From: Bdellovibrionales bacterium GWA2_49_15
Lineage (GTDB): Bacteria; Bdellovibrionota; Bacteriovoracia; Bacteriovoracales; Bacteriovoracaceae
Direction: 5' to 3'
NCBI GenBank assembly: GCA_001769855.1
Contig: MEPP01000009.1
Location: 62,001-126,000 of the forward strand
DNA: 64,000 nucleotides
Numbering within the stretch: position 1 is the stretch's first letter; each line of letters starts with the position of its first letter. The notes under the pieces are model-generated. The model was not told the origin of the DNA. It saw only the letters and a program-made list of their open reading frames with translations, and ran no database searches. This document shows, one piece after another, positions 8,676 to 16,824 of the stretch. The position numbers and the translations under genes are program-made.

Positions 8676-9427
8676 CGAATCACCTCCTGCAATTTAAAGA
8701 TCTTGTCCGCCATTCGAACGGCATTCACAAAGTTATTAAGTCCCACCCAGGGGCCGTTCAATCTGGCCCACTCAAAAATTTCCAGCGCGCGGGTGTGGGA
8801 TTTGGCCTTGTTTGACTCCATCAACGGAACGAAGATGCCGCTCCCAACCGTGGTGAATGGTTTGAAATCGATGGGGTCAGTGATGACAAAGATATTGAGG
8901 CAATCTGGCAACGGACTTTCCTGGGTGCTCCATTCAATGTTTAACTCCTGAGCACAGCTTCGGGCCTCCGTAAAAAAATGGCGGGAGTACTCGTACTGCC
9001 AGTAGAGGTCCTTGCAAACCAAATTGACCTTCCGGCCAAAAGATTGCTTGAGACAATTTTTCAAAAACGTGACCGCCTGGTCATTGGCCTCAGGAAAAGT
9101 GGCCAGCACCGGAACCCCTTTGGGCATCTGGGAAATGGAAAGGAAAGCATCAAATCCCCCCAGTCGCGAGGCCACGGGAATTCCCAGAACCGGGCCGTCA
9201 AACTGGGCCGCCACGACACCGGGGAGATGGGCCGAAAGACCTGCACCGGCGATCACAAGATCAAAATCTTTCCGGCCTAAACGCTGCTCTAATTCGCGAT
9301 AATTTCTATGCGCCGAGAGAATCGCCAGCTCGGCAGTGAATTCGGGCGACAACATTTCAAGCAAGGGTTCATAGACCCCGGCATCGCTTTTAGACCCGAA
9401 AAGGACCAGGACTCTAGGTTGCTTCAT
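8672..9427 (-). CDS. purE: PurE-family AIR/N5-CAIR carboxylase with C-terminal extension
   Basis: PurE enzymes either rearrange N5-CAIR (class I, with PurK) or carboxylate AIR directly (class II). Residues 1-130 carry the family motifs: FGSKSD, SAHRNY (catalytic His), AGAGLSAHLPGVVAA, PVLGIPV and the SISQMPKGVPV segment. Standard PurE is about 160-170 residues; this one is 251. The extra C-terminal part contains NIFVITDP, GSGIFVPLME and GLNNFVNAVRMADKIF, which could be a worn second PurE-like alpha/beta unit. No purK is seen in the window, so class II chemistry is possible but unproven. ATGA overlaps join it to purF and purC. Confidence 0.85.
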   Translation of the reverse strand: MKQPRVLVLFGSKSDAGVYEPLLEMLSPEFTAELAILSAHRNYRELEQRLGRKDFDLVIAGAGLSAHLPGVVAAQFDGPVLGIPVASRLGGFDAFLSISQMPKGVPVLATFPEANDQAVTFLKNCLKQSFGRKVNLVCKDLYWQYEYSRHFFTEARSCAQELNIEWSTQESPLPDCLNIFVITDPIDFKPFTTVGSGIFVPLMESNKAKSHTRALEIFEWARLNGPWVGLNNFVNAVRMADKIFKLQEVIR

Positions 9428-10914
9428 ATTTTTTTCTCCGCTTTCTCACGAACCTTTCCTCTCTCAAGAGCAAAGCTGTGACATTTTTTTAAGTCTGTCG
9501 GGTACTCCCCCGTCAGACAGCCCTTACAAAGTTTTGGCCCGTTTACCGCCGCCTCAATATCATTCGTATCCGTGAAAAAAACCTCATCCGCCCCCACCCA
9601 ATCGGCGGCCTCTCGCTGGCTTAAATTGGCCATGAGAAGTTCGCCTTGTACAGGAAAATCGATGCCATAGAAGCAAGGATGTTTGATGGGTGGGCAGGTG
9701 AGCGCCAGACATACGGATTTCGCCCCATGCATCCTCAGTAAGTTGACAATTTTCTTCGAGGTGGTGCCGCGAACGATGCTGTCATCCACCAGCAGAATAT
9801 CTTTGCCCTTAATCTCACTCACAATGGGAATCAGCTTTAAGCTGACCGCCAGCTCACGCTTGGATTGGCCGTTTAAAATAAAACTTCGCTGAACATAACG
9901 ATTTTTAAGGAGCCCTTCGCGATAGGGAATTTTAAGAGCTTCGGCCAGGGCCCCCGCGGCCGTCCGGCCGGTATCGGGCACGGGCATCACCACATCGAAA
10001 GTTCGCCCTGATATCTTTTTGGCCAGACGCCGCCCCAACTCAAGGCGCGCGCTATAAACACACTGGCCTTCAAGCACGGATTCGGCCCCGGCAAAGTACA
10101 CCCATTCAAACATGCAGTGAGCGGCCTCTTTGCCTCCCACATCGGCGGTCAGGACCTGACCCTCGGGAGTGATCAGGATGAATTCACCAGGCGCTAAATT
10201 CTTTACCACTTCCATGCCCAAAAATTGAATTGCCGAGGACTCAGAGGCAAAGAGATAGGTGGTCCTCTCCCCTTCCACCTTTCGGCCAAGAAGCAGAGGC
10301 CTGATGCCATGGGGATCGCGCAGGGCAAAGAGTCCTCCGTCCGCCACCATGCCCACCACGGAATAGGAACCGTTGGCGTGGGCGACGACTTCCTTCATGG
10401 ACGACACCGCCATCTCAAAGTTGAAATTGCCATTGGTGCCGCGCTCTCGCCCCATGAAGTAGCAAAAGAGCTGCAGCAAAACTTCGGCATCGTTGCGAGT
10501 TAAAAATTTAATTTTATATTTGCTCTGAACTTCTTCCGCCAGTTCAATCATGTTGGCGAGGTTGCCATTATGGGCCAAGGCAACACCGAAGGGCATTCCC
10601 GCCAGCATGGGTTGCAGGTCCTGTATCCCGTCGCCGCCCACGGTGGCATAGCGAGTATGGGCCAGGGCCATATCGCCTTTTAATCTCTCCAGGTCTTCGC
10701 GCTCGAAGGCCTGGGCAATCAGTCCCAATTTTTTTTTGTCAAAAAAACGGCCACATTCCTGATCGTAGCTGACCATTCCCGCGCCATCTTGTCCCCGATG
10801 CTGCAGCATCAAAAGCGCCTGATAGGCGACAAGAGAAGCCGATGACGTTTGAACTTTATTTCCTGGAAGGGATGCTTTTGAGGGAACTTGAATAACGCCG
10901 GCAACACCACACAT
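9424..10914 (-). CDS. purF: Amidophosphoribosyltransferase, Bacillus-type with likely [4Fe-4S] cysteines
   Basis: PurF makes phosphoribosylamine from PRPP and glutamine, the committed step. Cys2 in MCGVAG is the glutaminase nucleophile, so there is little or no propeptide. The PRPP loop is ILLVDDSIVRGTT. The four cysteines that hold the [4Fe-4S] cluster in the B. subtilis enzyme appear in equivalent contexts: HCMFEWVYFAGAES, KHPCFYGID and the CKGC pair before LTGEYPTD. The 496 residues fit this type. It is the first gene of the operon, with GGGAGG upstream of the ATG at 10914. First-gene position implies that its promoter sets flux for the entire pathway. Confidence 0.96.
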   Translation of the reverse strand: MCGVAGVIQVPSKASLPGNKVQTSSASLVAYQALLMLQHRGQDGAGMVSYDQECGRFFDKKKLGLIAQAFEREDLERLKGDMALAHTRYATVGGDGIQDLQPMLAGMPFGVALAHNGNLANMIELAEEVQSKYKIKFLTRNDAEVLLQLFCYFMGRERGTNGNFNFEMAVSSMKEVVAHANGSYSVVGMVADGGLFALRDPHGIRPLLLGRKVEGERTTYLFASESSAIQFLGMEVVKNLAPGEFILITPEGQVLTADVGGKEAAHCMFEWVYFAGAESVLEGQCVYSARLELGRRLAKKISGRTFDVVMPVPDTGRTAAGALAEALKIPYREGLLKNRYVQRSFILNGQSKRELAVSLKLIPIVSEIKGKDILLVDDSIVRGTTSKKIVNLLRMHGAKSVCLALTCPPIKHPCFYGIDFPVQGELLMANLSQREAADWVGADEVFFTDTNDIEAAVNGPKLCKGCLTGEYPTDLKKCHSFALERGKVREKAEKKI

Positions 10915-10941
10915 AATGCCTCCCTCTTGCTTCCGAACGTT

Positions 10942-10966
10942 TCTTGAAATTGATGACTCTTCAAGA
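10942..10966 (-). other. Small hairpin in the purF leader
   Basis: A perfect 7-bp inverted repeat (TCTTGAA and TTCAAGA, 11-base loop) lies about 30 bases before the purF start, inside the predicted 5' UTR. There is no T-run, so it is not a simple terminator. It could be a regulatory stem, but no known riboswitch pattern is recognised. Confidence 0.3.
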
Positions 10967-11016
10967 GCAGTTTAGAAAAATGGATACAATTTGACTAGAA
11001 AATTTAAGTATTGCTA

Positions 11017-11025
11017 ATTATAACA
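11017..11025 (-). promoter_or_regulatory. Extended -10 promoter candidate for the purine operon
   Basis: On the minus strand the bases TGTTATAAT form a perfect TATAAT preceded by the TGn extension. This leaves a leader of roughly 95 bases before purF. No good -35 hexamer is seen at the usual distance, which is tolerated for extended -10 promoters. The same AT-rich stretch lies between divergent genes. Confidence 0.4.
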
Positions 11026-11165
11026 ATCACGCTAGCTTATACAGCACATTGCAACACATGGTAATTATTACATTTGAAAAAAAGACATGCTCCTGGGTCC
11101 GCAAGTGACACATAGCGCCATCTGGGCCATAATCAAGCGTTTCCTCTTGGGGTTGGTGTAGGTCA

Positions 11166-13835
11166 ATGAAATCGCTCGCAATGATAAAATCGCTCTTGGT
11201 CGTTGTGACCTTCCTTGTGGGTCTGGGCGCGGCCCCTGTGACCTTCAGCGAGGACATTTATGAGCCAGATCCTTCCGACGATCCCTCCAGTGAGGTGGGA
11301 AGTGGCGGCAACACATCGATTGAGGAAATAAAGCCCTTGCCCTCGGAATTTGTTCTCAAGGCCAAAGATGATATCCGCGATGGCATCTACGATATGCAGC
11401 TCGGTCTAGCGGCAAGTCTCTTCGATTCCATCACCAATCAGACACTTTTTGACTACGGCGATGATGTTTACAATGTCGCCATTAGTGTCAAGCGCGACGT
11501 CTACAATAACCAGGACATCATGGATTCCTACACCGTTGTGGATACCATGCGCCTGCCGTTTCGTCTCAATCTCTTCAACCCACCCCGAGTCCCCCTTGGC
11601 CCGGTAAGTTTGAAGGCCCGTCTCTCGACTCAATTTCAGTTGAGTATGATGAACGTGCGCACCGTCTATCCCAGCGAATTACGCCATCTTCCCCGCCCCA
11701 CCATCAATGAGGAGGAGCTCCGGCAGGTGGATCTGACGGCGCTCACCGCCAATAGCGCCACCAGTAACCCTGAGGAGGACGAGGTTCTCTTTGACGACGA
11801 TAAAGTCGAAGCCGAAAGTTTAGGACAAAAGATAAAACGGTTTTTTAAGGGAGACTTCAAAAATCCCGAGACCAAGGCGCGCTGGTCAAAATTCTACAAT
11901 ATTCTGGCCCATCCCTTCCGTATGCCGGTCACCCAGAAAAATTTCCAAAAGATGGGCGTGGGCGAGATTTTTTCTTATGGTCTGGAAGGCCTGATTGAGC
12001 TTGATCTGGAGGCGGCCTTCTCCATCGCCGCTTTGCCCGGTTTTGATTCCTTTAATGTTGGCGTGAGTAGCTCCACCTATTTGAAGGGAAATTATCGCGT
12101 CTCCATTTTAAAGGAAGACACCAAAAATGTGCTGGTGAAATTAAATCGCGTGAAGTCTCGCGGCACCGCCTTTTCCTTTGGCGCTCACGAAGATTTGGTT
12201 TTATTTGAAGGCGTGACGATCCTAGGTGCCAAGGTGGCCAAGATCACCGAATCGGTTATCCCCTTCCAGCTCACCGTGGCCAAAAATTACGCCCACTCCT
12301 TTGACGTCGCCTATCGCTATGACCTGTCCAACCCTGATGCCCTGGAAGCCTATGGCGATGCCTTGGGCGGCCGTTTTAAACTCTCCCATGAGCTCTCCAA
12401 GCGCGAAAACTCGGGCGTTCGTTGGGCCTACAATCGCGACCAAAGAGAGCACTCCACCGTCAAACAATATCGCATGAAACTCAGCTTTCTCTTCGAGCGG
12501 ACCCATCAGTCCAGCAATCGCCATACCGTGATGGTGATTACCGACGGGGAAGGCACCCACCATATTTATAAAGGCGAGGCCCACAACGGCCGAAGCTGGG
12601 ATACTTTGTGGGGGCCCTCAGAGGTCAAAAATTATAGCTTCAAATTTTTAGTCGATAAGGCCAAATATTACACCTCCAACCAAGGTGCCGCACTGACCTT
12701 CACCGGCACTCTCGGCGATACGCATACCACGCTTAAAGAACTTAACAGCTATATGCGACAGGTGTCCGAGGCCACCGGGCTTGTCGACCTCTTTCCCACC
12801 ATTCAAAAAGATTATCCGCGCAAACTTTGTCTCTCCCAGGTGAATAGCAAACAAAATGAGCAGCTGGTTGAGCGGGCCACCAAAAAATGTGAAAAAATCA
12901 AACCCAGCGCTCTGGGAACCAGCCGCTTCTTCTACCGAATAGGTTTCAACAAGACGACCATTCAAACTTTTATGAACACCGCCAGCACCAGCTATTGGAC
13001 AATTCTGGAAAAGGCCTTCGGCATCAAGGCCGGCCGGTGGTCGACGACCGGCAAACGCACCTGGTACAACATCCAAAACGCGCCCCTGGCCCTCCTCAAT
13101 CTTCCCTTGGCCTTGGTTGATGTGACCATTCTCCGCGCCGCTCGTCTATATCATGCCGAGCGCTTCGCAAAATATTGGCGCAAGCTAAAAAATGTTCGCT
13201 CGCTGGATGAGATGTCACAGAACTTTTCTAAAATGCTCACGACCTCGCTCTTTAGCACTGAGTTTCTAAAAATTATAAAGATTGCCGCGCCCACGGAAGA
13301 TTTTGAGTACTACGTCGATGCCCGCTCGGATTTGACCTTTGGCCAGATTTCCCGCATTGGAGACTCCCAGGTCCTGACCGACCAGGAATTTGAGCGACGG
13401 ATGCGCCAGATCGATTTTGAGGTTCCATCGAACCACGTCCTGTACGACCCGGAATCTCTGATCACGGGCCTGGACATAAAGAAGATTTCCGACGGCGAAT
13501 TGGAGCTTACCTTTGACCTGTCCCATGCTCCTAAATACTTTTACCTGTCCCTTGAGAGGTCCGGCATTTTTAAAGGCTACAAGCGTTTGGCGTCCGTTTT
13601 CATGGTTAATTCAGCCGATCTCTCACGTCTGAAAAAAGGTCATAACTCTTTTAAATTACTGCTTAATTCCCAGGATGCCGTGGCCAAAACTCTGGCCACC
13701 CATCTGCTCAAGGGAGGGAGTTTTACCCTCAAGGGCTCCATCATGCGGCCAGGTCAGACCTGGGGCCCGCTGAGCATTATTAGAAAAACCATCGAGAAAC
13801 CCGAGAAACCGGAAGTCCCTCAGAAAAAACCTTGA
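11166..13835 (+). CDS. Large exported protein of unknown function
   Basis: 889 residues with a clear N-terminal signal (MIKSLLVVVTFLVGLGAAPVTFS) followed by an acidic, Ser/Gly-rich linker that includes EVGSGGN near residue 45. I do not recognise a family. The body is mixed alpha/beta with many aromatic residues, a His-rich segment near residue 455-475 (SSNRHTVMVITDGEGTHHIY), a hydrophobic patch near 640-660 (APLALLNLPLALVDVTIL) that may be membrane-associated, and a Pro/Lys-rich tail (KPEKPEVPQKKP). Only two cysteines (CLSQ, CEKI) stand out in the body, near residues 559 and 577. The ATG at 11166 has a weak ribosome site; an in-frame ATG at 11181 is an alternative. It is divergent from purF and followed closely by apaG. 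Confidence 0.75.
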   Translation: MKSLAMIKSLLVVVTFLVGLGAAPVTFSEDIYEPDPSDDPSSEVGSGGNTSIEEIKPLPSEFVLKAKDDIRDGIYDMQLGLAASLFDSITNQTLFDYGDDVYNVAISVKRDVYNNQDIMDSYTVVDTMRLPFRLNLFNPPRVPLGPVSLKARLSTQFQLSMMNVRTVYPSELRHLPRPTINEEELRQVDLTALTANSATSNPEEDEVLFDDDKVEAESLGQKIKRFFKGDFKNPETKARWSKFYNILAHPFRMPVTQKNFQKMGVGEIFSYGLEGLIELDLEAAFSIAALPGFDSFNVGVSSSTYLKGNYRVSILKEDTKNVLVKLNRVKSRGTAFSFGAHEDLVLFEGVTILGAKVAKITESVIPFQLTVAKNYAHSFDVAYRYDLSNPDALEAYGDALGGRFKLSHELSKRENSGVRWAYNRDQREHSTVKQYRMKLSFLFERTHQSSNRHTVMVITDGEGTHHIYKGEAHNGRSWDTLWGPSEVKNYSFKFLVDKAKYYTSNQGAALTFTGTLGDTHTTLKELNSYMRQVSEATGLVDLFPTIQKDYPRKLCLSQVNSKQNEQLVERATKKCEKIKPSALGTSRFFYRIGFNKTTIQTFMNTASTSYWTILEKAFGIKAGRWSTTGKRTWYNIQNAPLALLNLPLALVDVTILRAARLYHAERFAKYWRKLKNVRSLDEMSQNFSKMLTTSLFSTEFLKIIKIAAPTEDFEYYVDARSDLTFGQISRIGDSQVLTDQEFERRMRQIDFEVPSNHVLYDPESLITGLDIKKISDGELELTFDLSHAPKYFYLSLERSGIFKGYKRLASVFMVNSADLSRLKKGHNSFKLLLNSQDAVAKTLATHLLKGGSFTLKGSIMRPGQTWGPLSIIRKTIEKPEKPEVPQKKP

Positions 13836-13866
13836 TTTAGTGGAACGGTACAGCGTATACGGCGCC

Positions 13867-14298
13867 ATGCTTTATACATATACGGCAGTAACAAACAATA
13901 TCTTGGTTTCGGCCACACCTTATCTGATTAAGGAAAAAAGCCGGCCCAAAGATCAGCATTTTGTTTACGCCTACCATATTAGGATCAAGAACGAAGGTGA
14001 CACCGCCATTGTGCTTCAGCGACGTTTTTGGCGCATTCGCCACGGCAAAAATAAGCAAGAAGAGATTTTAGGCGGGGAAGGGGTTGTTGGCCAATACCCC
14101 CAAATTAATCCCGGCGAGGAATTTGAGTATCAAAGCTTCTGCCCCATTCCATCACCCTTCGGAAGTATGAGAGGGCATTTTCAGTTTATTGACAAAAATA
14201 CTTCCCTGACATTCCGTGCTGATATTCCACTGGTTTTTCTGCGCCCCGATCAGGCCTTTACACCTGACCCTCGCCCCACTGATAATATAATCGCTTGA
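13867..14298 (+). CDS. apaG: ApaG/DUF525 family protein
   Basis: The family is a small beta-sandwich (fibronectin-III-like fold) of about 125 residues, whose cellular role in bacteria is unclear. The sequence shows YTAVTNNILVSATPYL at the N-terminus, FVYAYHIRIKNEG, LQRRFWRI and the diagnostic glycine-rich run GGEGVVGQYPQINPGEEFEY followed by SPFGSMRGHFQF, all typical of ApaG. I chose the ATG at 13867 because ApaG proteins begin just before the YTAVTN strand; an in-frame GTG at 13840 would add nine residues. Neither has a strong ribosome site. It follows the large exported protein by about 30 bases, suggesting cotranscription. Confidence 0.85.
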   Translation: MLYTYTAVTNNILVSATPYLIKEKSRPKDQHFVYAYHIRIKNEGDTAIVLQRRFWRIRHGKNKQEEILGGEGVVGQYPQINPGEEFEYQSFCPIPSPFGSMRGHFQFIDKNTSLTFRADIPLVFLRPDQAFTPDPRPTDNIIA

Positions 14299-14344
14299 TT
14301 ATCACTCCATTCTCACCGTAAAATTTTACCCATAGGATATTTAT

Positions 14345-14728
14345 ATGATCAATGATCTTGGACTACTCTTTCTCCGCGTTGGGGCCAGTGCTCTGATGAT
14401 TCTGGGGCACGGCCTGCCGAAAATTCTGGAATTTGGCCAAAATGCCCAAAGTTTTCCCGACCCGCTCAACGTGGGCAGCAAGGCCTCGCTCATCCTGGCG
14501 ATCTTTGGGGAAGCCGTCTGTCCGCTTTTTGTGGCCCTTGGTCTGAAAACTCGCTACGCCAGTGTTCCTCCCCTGATTACCATGCTGGTGGCGGCCTTTA
14601 TTGTCCACGCCGGTGACAGCTGGAACAAGATGGAATTTCCATTAACATACGCCCTACTCTTTTTTGTGATCATGTTCTTAGGATCAGGACGCTTTTCCGC
14701 CGACCATCTTTTCTTCAAACGTGGGTAA
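14345..14728 (+). CDS. DoxX-family membrane protein
   Basis: 127 residues with four hydrophobic segments (about 5-22, 48-68, 74-92 and 103-120), the normal size and topology of DoxX-like proteins. Family-typical features include LLFLRVGASALMILGHGLPKI in the first helix with its Gly-His-Gly turn, FGEAVCPLFVALGLKTR and the HAGDSWNKMEFPLTYALLF region. The exact substrate or role is not readable; some relatives are associated with thiosulfate:quinone oxidoreductase or oxidative-stress complexes. The start has AGGA seven bases upstream. A short perfect palindrome (14318-14329) sits in the leader. Confidence 0.8.
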   Translation: MINDLGLLFLRVGASALMILGHGLPKILEFGQNAQSFPDPLNVGSKASLILAIFGEAVCPLFVALGLKTRYASVPPLITMLVAAFIVHAGDSWNKMEFPLTYALLFFVIMFLGSGRFSADHLFFKRG

Positions 14729-14740
14729 GAGGAGTTTTGT

Positions 14741-15259
14741 GTGGCCGTGGTTTTGTTAGTATCGGAAGAAGGTTTAACCAAGTCGTATCCCCTGAGCCGT
14801 TCCCCCATCATCGCCGGCCGAAGTAGTCACTGTAACATCGTCCTTACCAATGTGCTCTGTAGTGGAGAGCACTGCCAGTTTGTTCTGACCGAAGGTGGCC
14901 AGGCGAGAGTGATGGACCTGGGAAGCACCAATGGGGTTTCGGTCAATGGTTCGAGTACCTTGCATTGCAAGCTGTTTATCGGTGATGAGATCTACATGGG
15001 AGATGCCAAGGCCTGGTTGGATACTTCCAAGATGACCATTCAAGAAAAGCAGGTTCACACTAAAGACAGCGATTTGAAGCGCCATCCCGCCAAGCCTGTG
15101 ATTAAACTTCCCCCTCTTCCCAAAAGCGAAAAAACGGGAAAACTCCTGGCAAGCGGCAAGGCCCCTAAGGAAACTCAGTCCAATCCCCACAAAACGTCGA
15201 CGGCGGTAAAAAATATACGCAAGGCCCGATCGGTGGCCAGTAAGAAAAAATCACAGTAA
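14741..15259 (+). CDS. FHA-domain protein with basic C-terminal tail
   Basis: FHA domains bind phosphothreonine peptides. Residues 20-85 carry the fold's landmarks: IIAGRSSHCNIVL (GR..xCDI type), CSGEHCQFVL in place of the usual SRxHA, and DLGSTNGVSVNG. After residue 105 the chain becomes a Lys/Pro-rich, probably disordered tail (KPVIKLPPLPK, RSVASKKKSQ). It begins with GTG at 14741, with GGAG six bases upstream. It is 12 bases after the DoxX gene and 9 before the next gene, so probably one transcript. No kinase partner is seen nearby. A second, far larger FHA protein is encoded at 32468-36190. Confidence 0.85.
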   Translation: MAVVLLVSEEGLTKSYPLSRSPIIAGRSSHCNIVLTNVLCSGEHCQFVLTEGGQARVMDLGSTNGVSVNGSSTLHCKLFIGDEIYMGDAKAWLDTSKMTIQEKQVHTKDSDLKRHPAKPVIKLPPLPKSEKTGKLLASGKAPKETQSNPHKTSTAVKNIRKARSVASKKKSQ

Positions 15260-15268
15260 AACCTCAGG

Positions 15269-15787
15269 ATGAAATTCTCTGTCCTATGTTTTGTCATACT
15301 TTTCGCCGCGCTGGCGAAGGCCGCCGATTATTCCCTCAGTCCAAACTGGCAGGGGGTATGGAAAGGTCAATGTCAGCTACTGAATAGCGATTCCCGCCCC
15401 CCTGATCCGATCTCCCCTTTTCGAATGGAAATGCACATAAAGGAACTCGCCAAAAATCCGCTCCGCTACCAATGGCAAATCATCTACGGCATGGGAGCGA
15501 CCAGGCAGGTCCGTCCCTACGAACTCTATTATGACAAACAGAAGGAACATTTTGTTTTAGATGAAAAAAATGGAATCTTTCTCGACACCTTTTATCGTGC
15601 GGCAGAGGCCACCTTGTATTCAGGGTTTATCGTGGACGGAAAATATCTGCAAACTGAAGAGGTGCTCATTCAAGGAAGATTACGGGTGCGCATTTATTCT
15701 TTTGCTCAAGCACGTCTCACCCTCAGTCGGCCCGAAGTACACACTTTTGAGCAGGCCTCGCTGCAAGAATGTTGGCTCTCCAAATAG
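15269..15787 (+). CDS. Small exported protein of unknown function
   Basis: 172 residues with a signal peptide (MKFSVLCFVILFAALAKAA). The mature part begins SLSPNWQGVWKGQCQLL and continues with alternating hydrophobic strands, compatible with a small beta-barrel (lipocalin-like) fold; the family is not recognised. Two mature cysteines (GQCQLL and QECWLSK) near the two ends could form a disulfide. The gene lies 9 bases after the FHA gene and is convergent with the YggS-like gene 9 bases downstream. Confidence 0.7.
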   Translation: MKFSVLCFVILFAALAKAADYSLSPNWQGVWKGQCQLLNSDSRPPDPISPFRMEMHIKELAKNPLRYQWQIIYGMGATRQVRPYELYYDKQKEHFVLDEKNGIFLDTFYRAAEATLYSGFIVDGKYLQTEEVLIQGRLRVRIYSFAQARLTLSRPEVHTFEQASLQECWLSK

Positions 15788-15796
15788 CGGGTGGCC

Positions 15797-16483
15797 CTAT
15801 CCAAAAATCTGACTGCCAATTCTGACATAATCGGCACCATGCTCAACGGCAATCTGATAATCACCACTCATCCCCATGGAGAGCTTCAAACCCTTTATGC
15901 CAAGGGATTTTTCCAGGTCCAACTTCATCTTTCGCAGCTCTTTAAAACAACGATGGGCCTCGCCCTCGGCATCCTTGGTGCGAAAGGTTCCCATAGTCAT
16001 GAGCCCGGCGGGAATTAGGTTGGCGGGAGCACCATCTTTGAGGGCCTTTTGAAAGGCCAGCTTCAGCTGCTCCTGATCGGTAAAGCCCCACTTCTCTTTT
16101 TCTCCCGAGGTGTTCACCTCAAAAAAAAGCGCAAGAGGCCTGGCGGCCTGGGGACACTCAATAATTTTTTCCAAGAGTGATAAGGAGTCCACGGAATGAA
16201 TGGCGCTGAGACGTTCGACCTTTAATACATCTTTGACCTTATTGCGTTGGAGATGGCCGATAAAATGCCATTCAAGGTCCGGAAGGCCGGCCAGCTGCTC
16301 ACTCTTTTTTACTAAATCCTGCACCCGATTTTCACCAAAGATCCTCTGCCCCAGCTCATAGGCATAGGCCATTTCCTCAATCCCCGTATGCTTGGTCACC
16401 GCCACGAGCTGAGACGAACCCAGGTGGCTTCTGATATCTTTCAGGGCATCACTGATTAATTTTTTTTTGGGTTCGGTTAGCAT
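15797..16483 (-). CDS. yggS: YggS/PLPBP-family pyridoxal phosphate-binding protein
   Basis: Members bind PLP in a TIM barrel without known catalysis and help keep PLP and amino-acid pools balanced. The 228 residues match the family length. Lys31 in LVAVTKH is the PLP-binding lysine. GQRIFGENRVQDL, WHFIGHLQRNKVK, LFFEVNTSGEKEKWG and LKLSMGMSGDYQIAVEHGADYVRIGSQIFG are all diagnostic. The start overlaps the stop of the upstream small gene as TAATG, implying translational coupling. Confidence 0.95.
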   Translation of the reverse strand: MLTEPKKKLISDALKDIRSHLGSSQLVAVTKHTGIEEMAYAYELGQRIFGENRVQDLVKKSEQLAGLPDLEWHFIGHLQRNKVKDVLKVERLSAIHSVDSLSLLEKIIECPQAARPLALFFEVNTSGEKEKWGFTDQEQLKLAFQKALKDGAPANLIPAGLMTMGTFRTKDAEGEAHRCFKELRKMKLDLEKSLGIKGLKLSMGMSGDYQIAVEHGADYVRIGSQIFG

Positions 16484-16806
16484 TAAGTGGGCGTCGAATC
16501 TTTCTTCTTGAAGCTGATGGTGGCCTTGACCTCAAAATCATACTTCGACATAATATCCTCGATGATTTTGTTGTGATCAAGCTTGGCCAGGTGCCCACTC
16601 AATTCCTCGCGGATACTGAGCGCAAAATCTTCCTTGGCATTTTTGGCGTTTTGAACCAATCCCGAAAGGATATCTTTTGGGAGCGGCAAATCCGACAAAA
16701 TATTGCGAACGGCATCTTCTGTCATAAAGGCCGCACCGACTCCGATCGACACAACTTTTTTAATGACGTCCCCAATGCCTGAGTCTGAACCTTTCTTATC
16801 TGCCAT
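16483..16806 (-). CDS. Small phasin-like helical protein, function unknown
   Basis: 107 residues. Residues 10-35 (IGDVIKKVVSIGVGAAFMTEDAVRNI) and the helical remainder, with a KAKEDFALSIREELSGHLAKLD-like pattern, resemble small phasin-like or granule-associated proteins, but the match is by character, not by a diagnostic motif. The C-terminus is Lys-rich. The start ATG has AGGAG six bases upstream, and its stop overlaps the yggS start as TAATG. It lies 18 bases after glpX, so glpX, this gene and yggS probably form one operon. Confidence 0.65.
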   Translation of the reverse strand: MADKKGSDSGIGDVIKKVVSIGVGAAFMTEDAVRNILSDLPLPKDILSGLVQNAKNAKEDFALSIREELSGHLAKLDHNKIIEDIMSKYDFEVKATISFKKKDSTPT

Positions 16807-16824
16807 AAAAGTCTCCTGAGGTAC

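Noticed and set aside
14318-14329. GTAAAATTTTAC palindrome as a terminator of apaG
   Set aside because: Too short, AT-only core, no T-run; it lies in the leader of the DoxX gene and may be chance.
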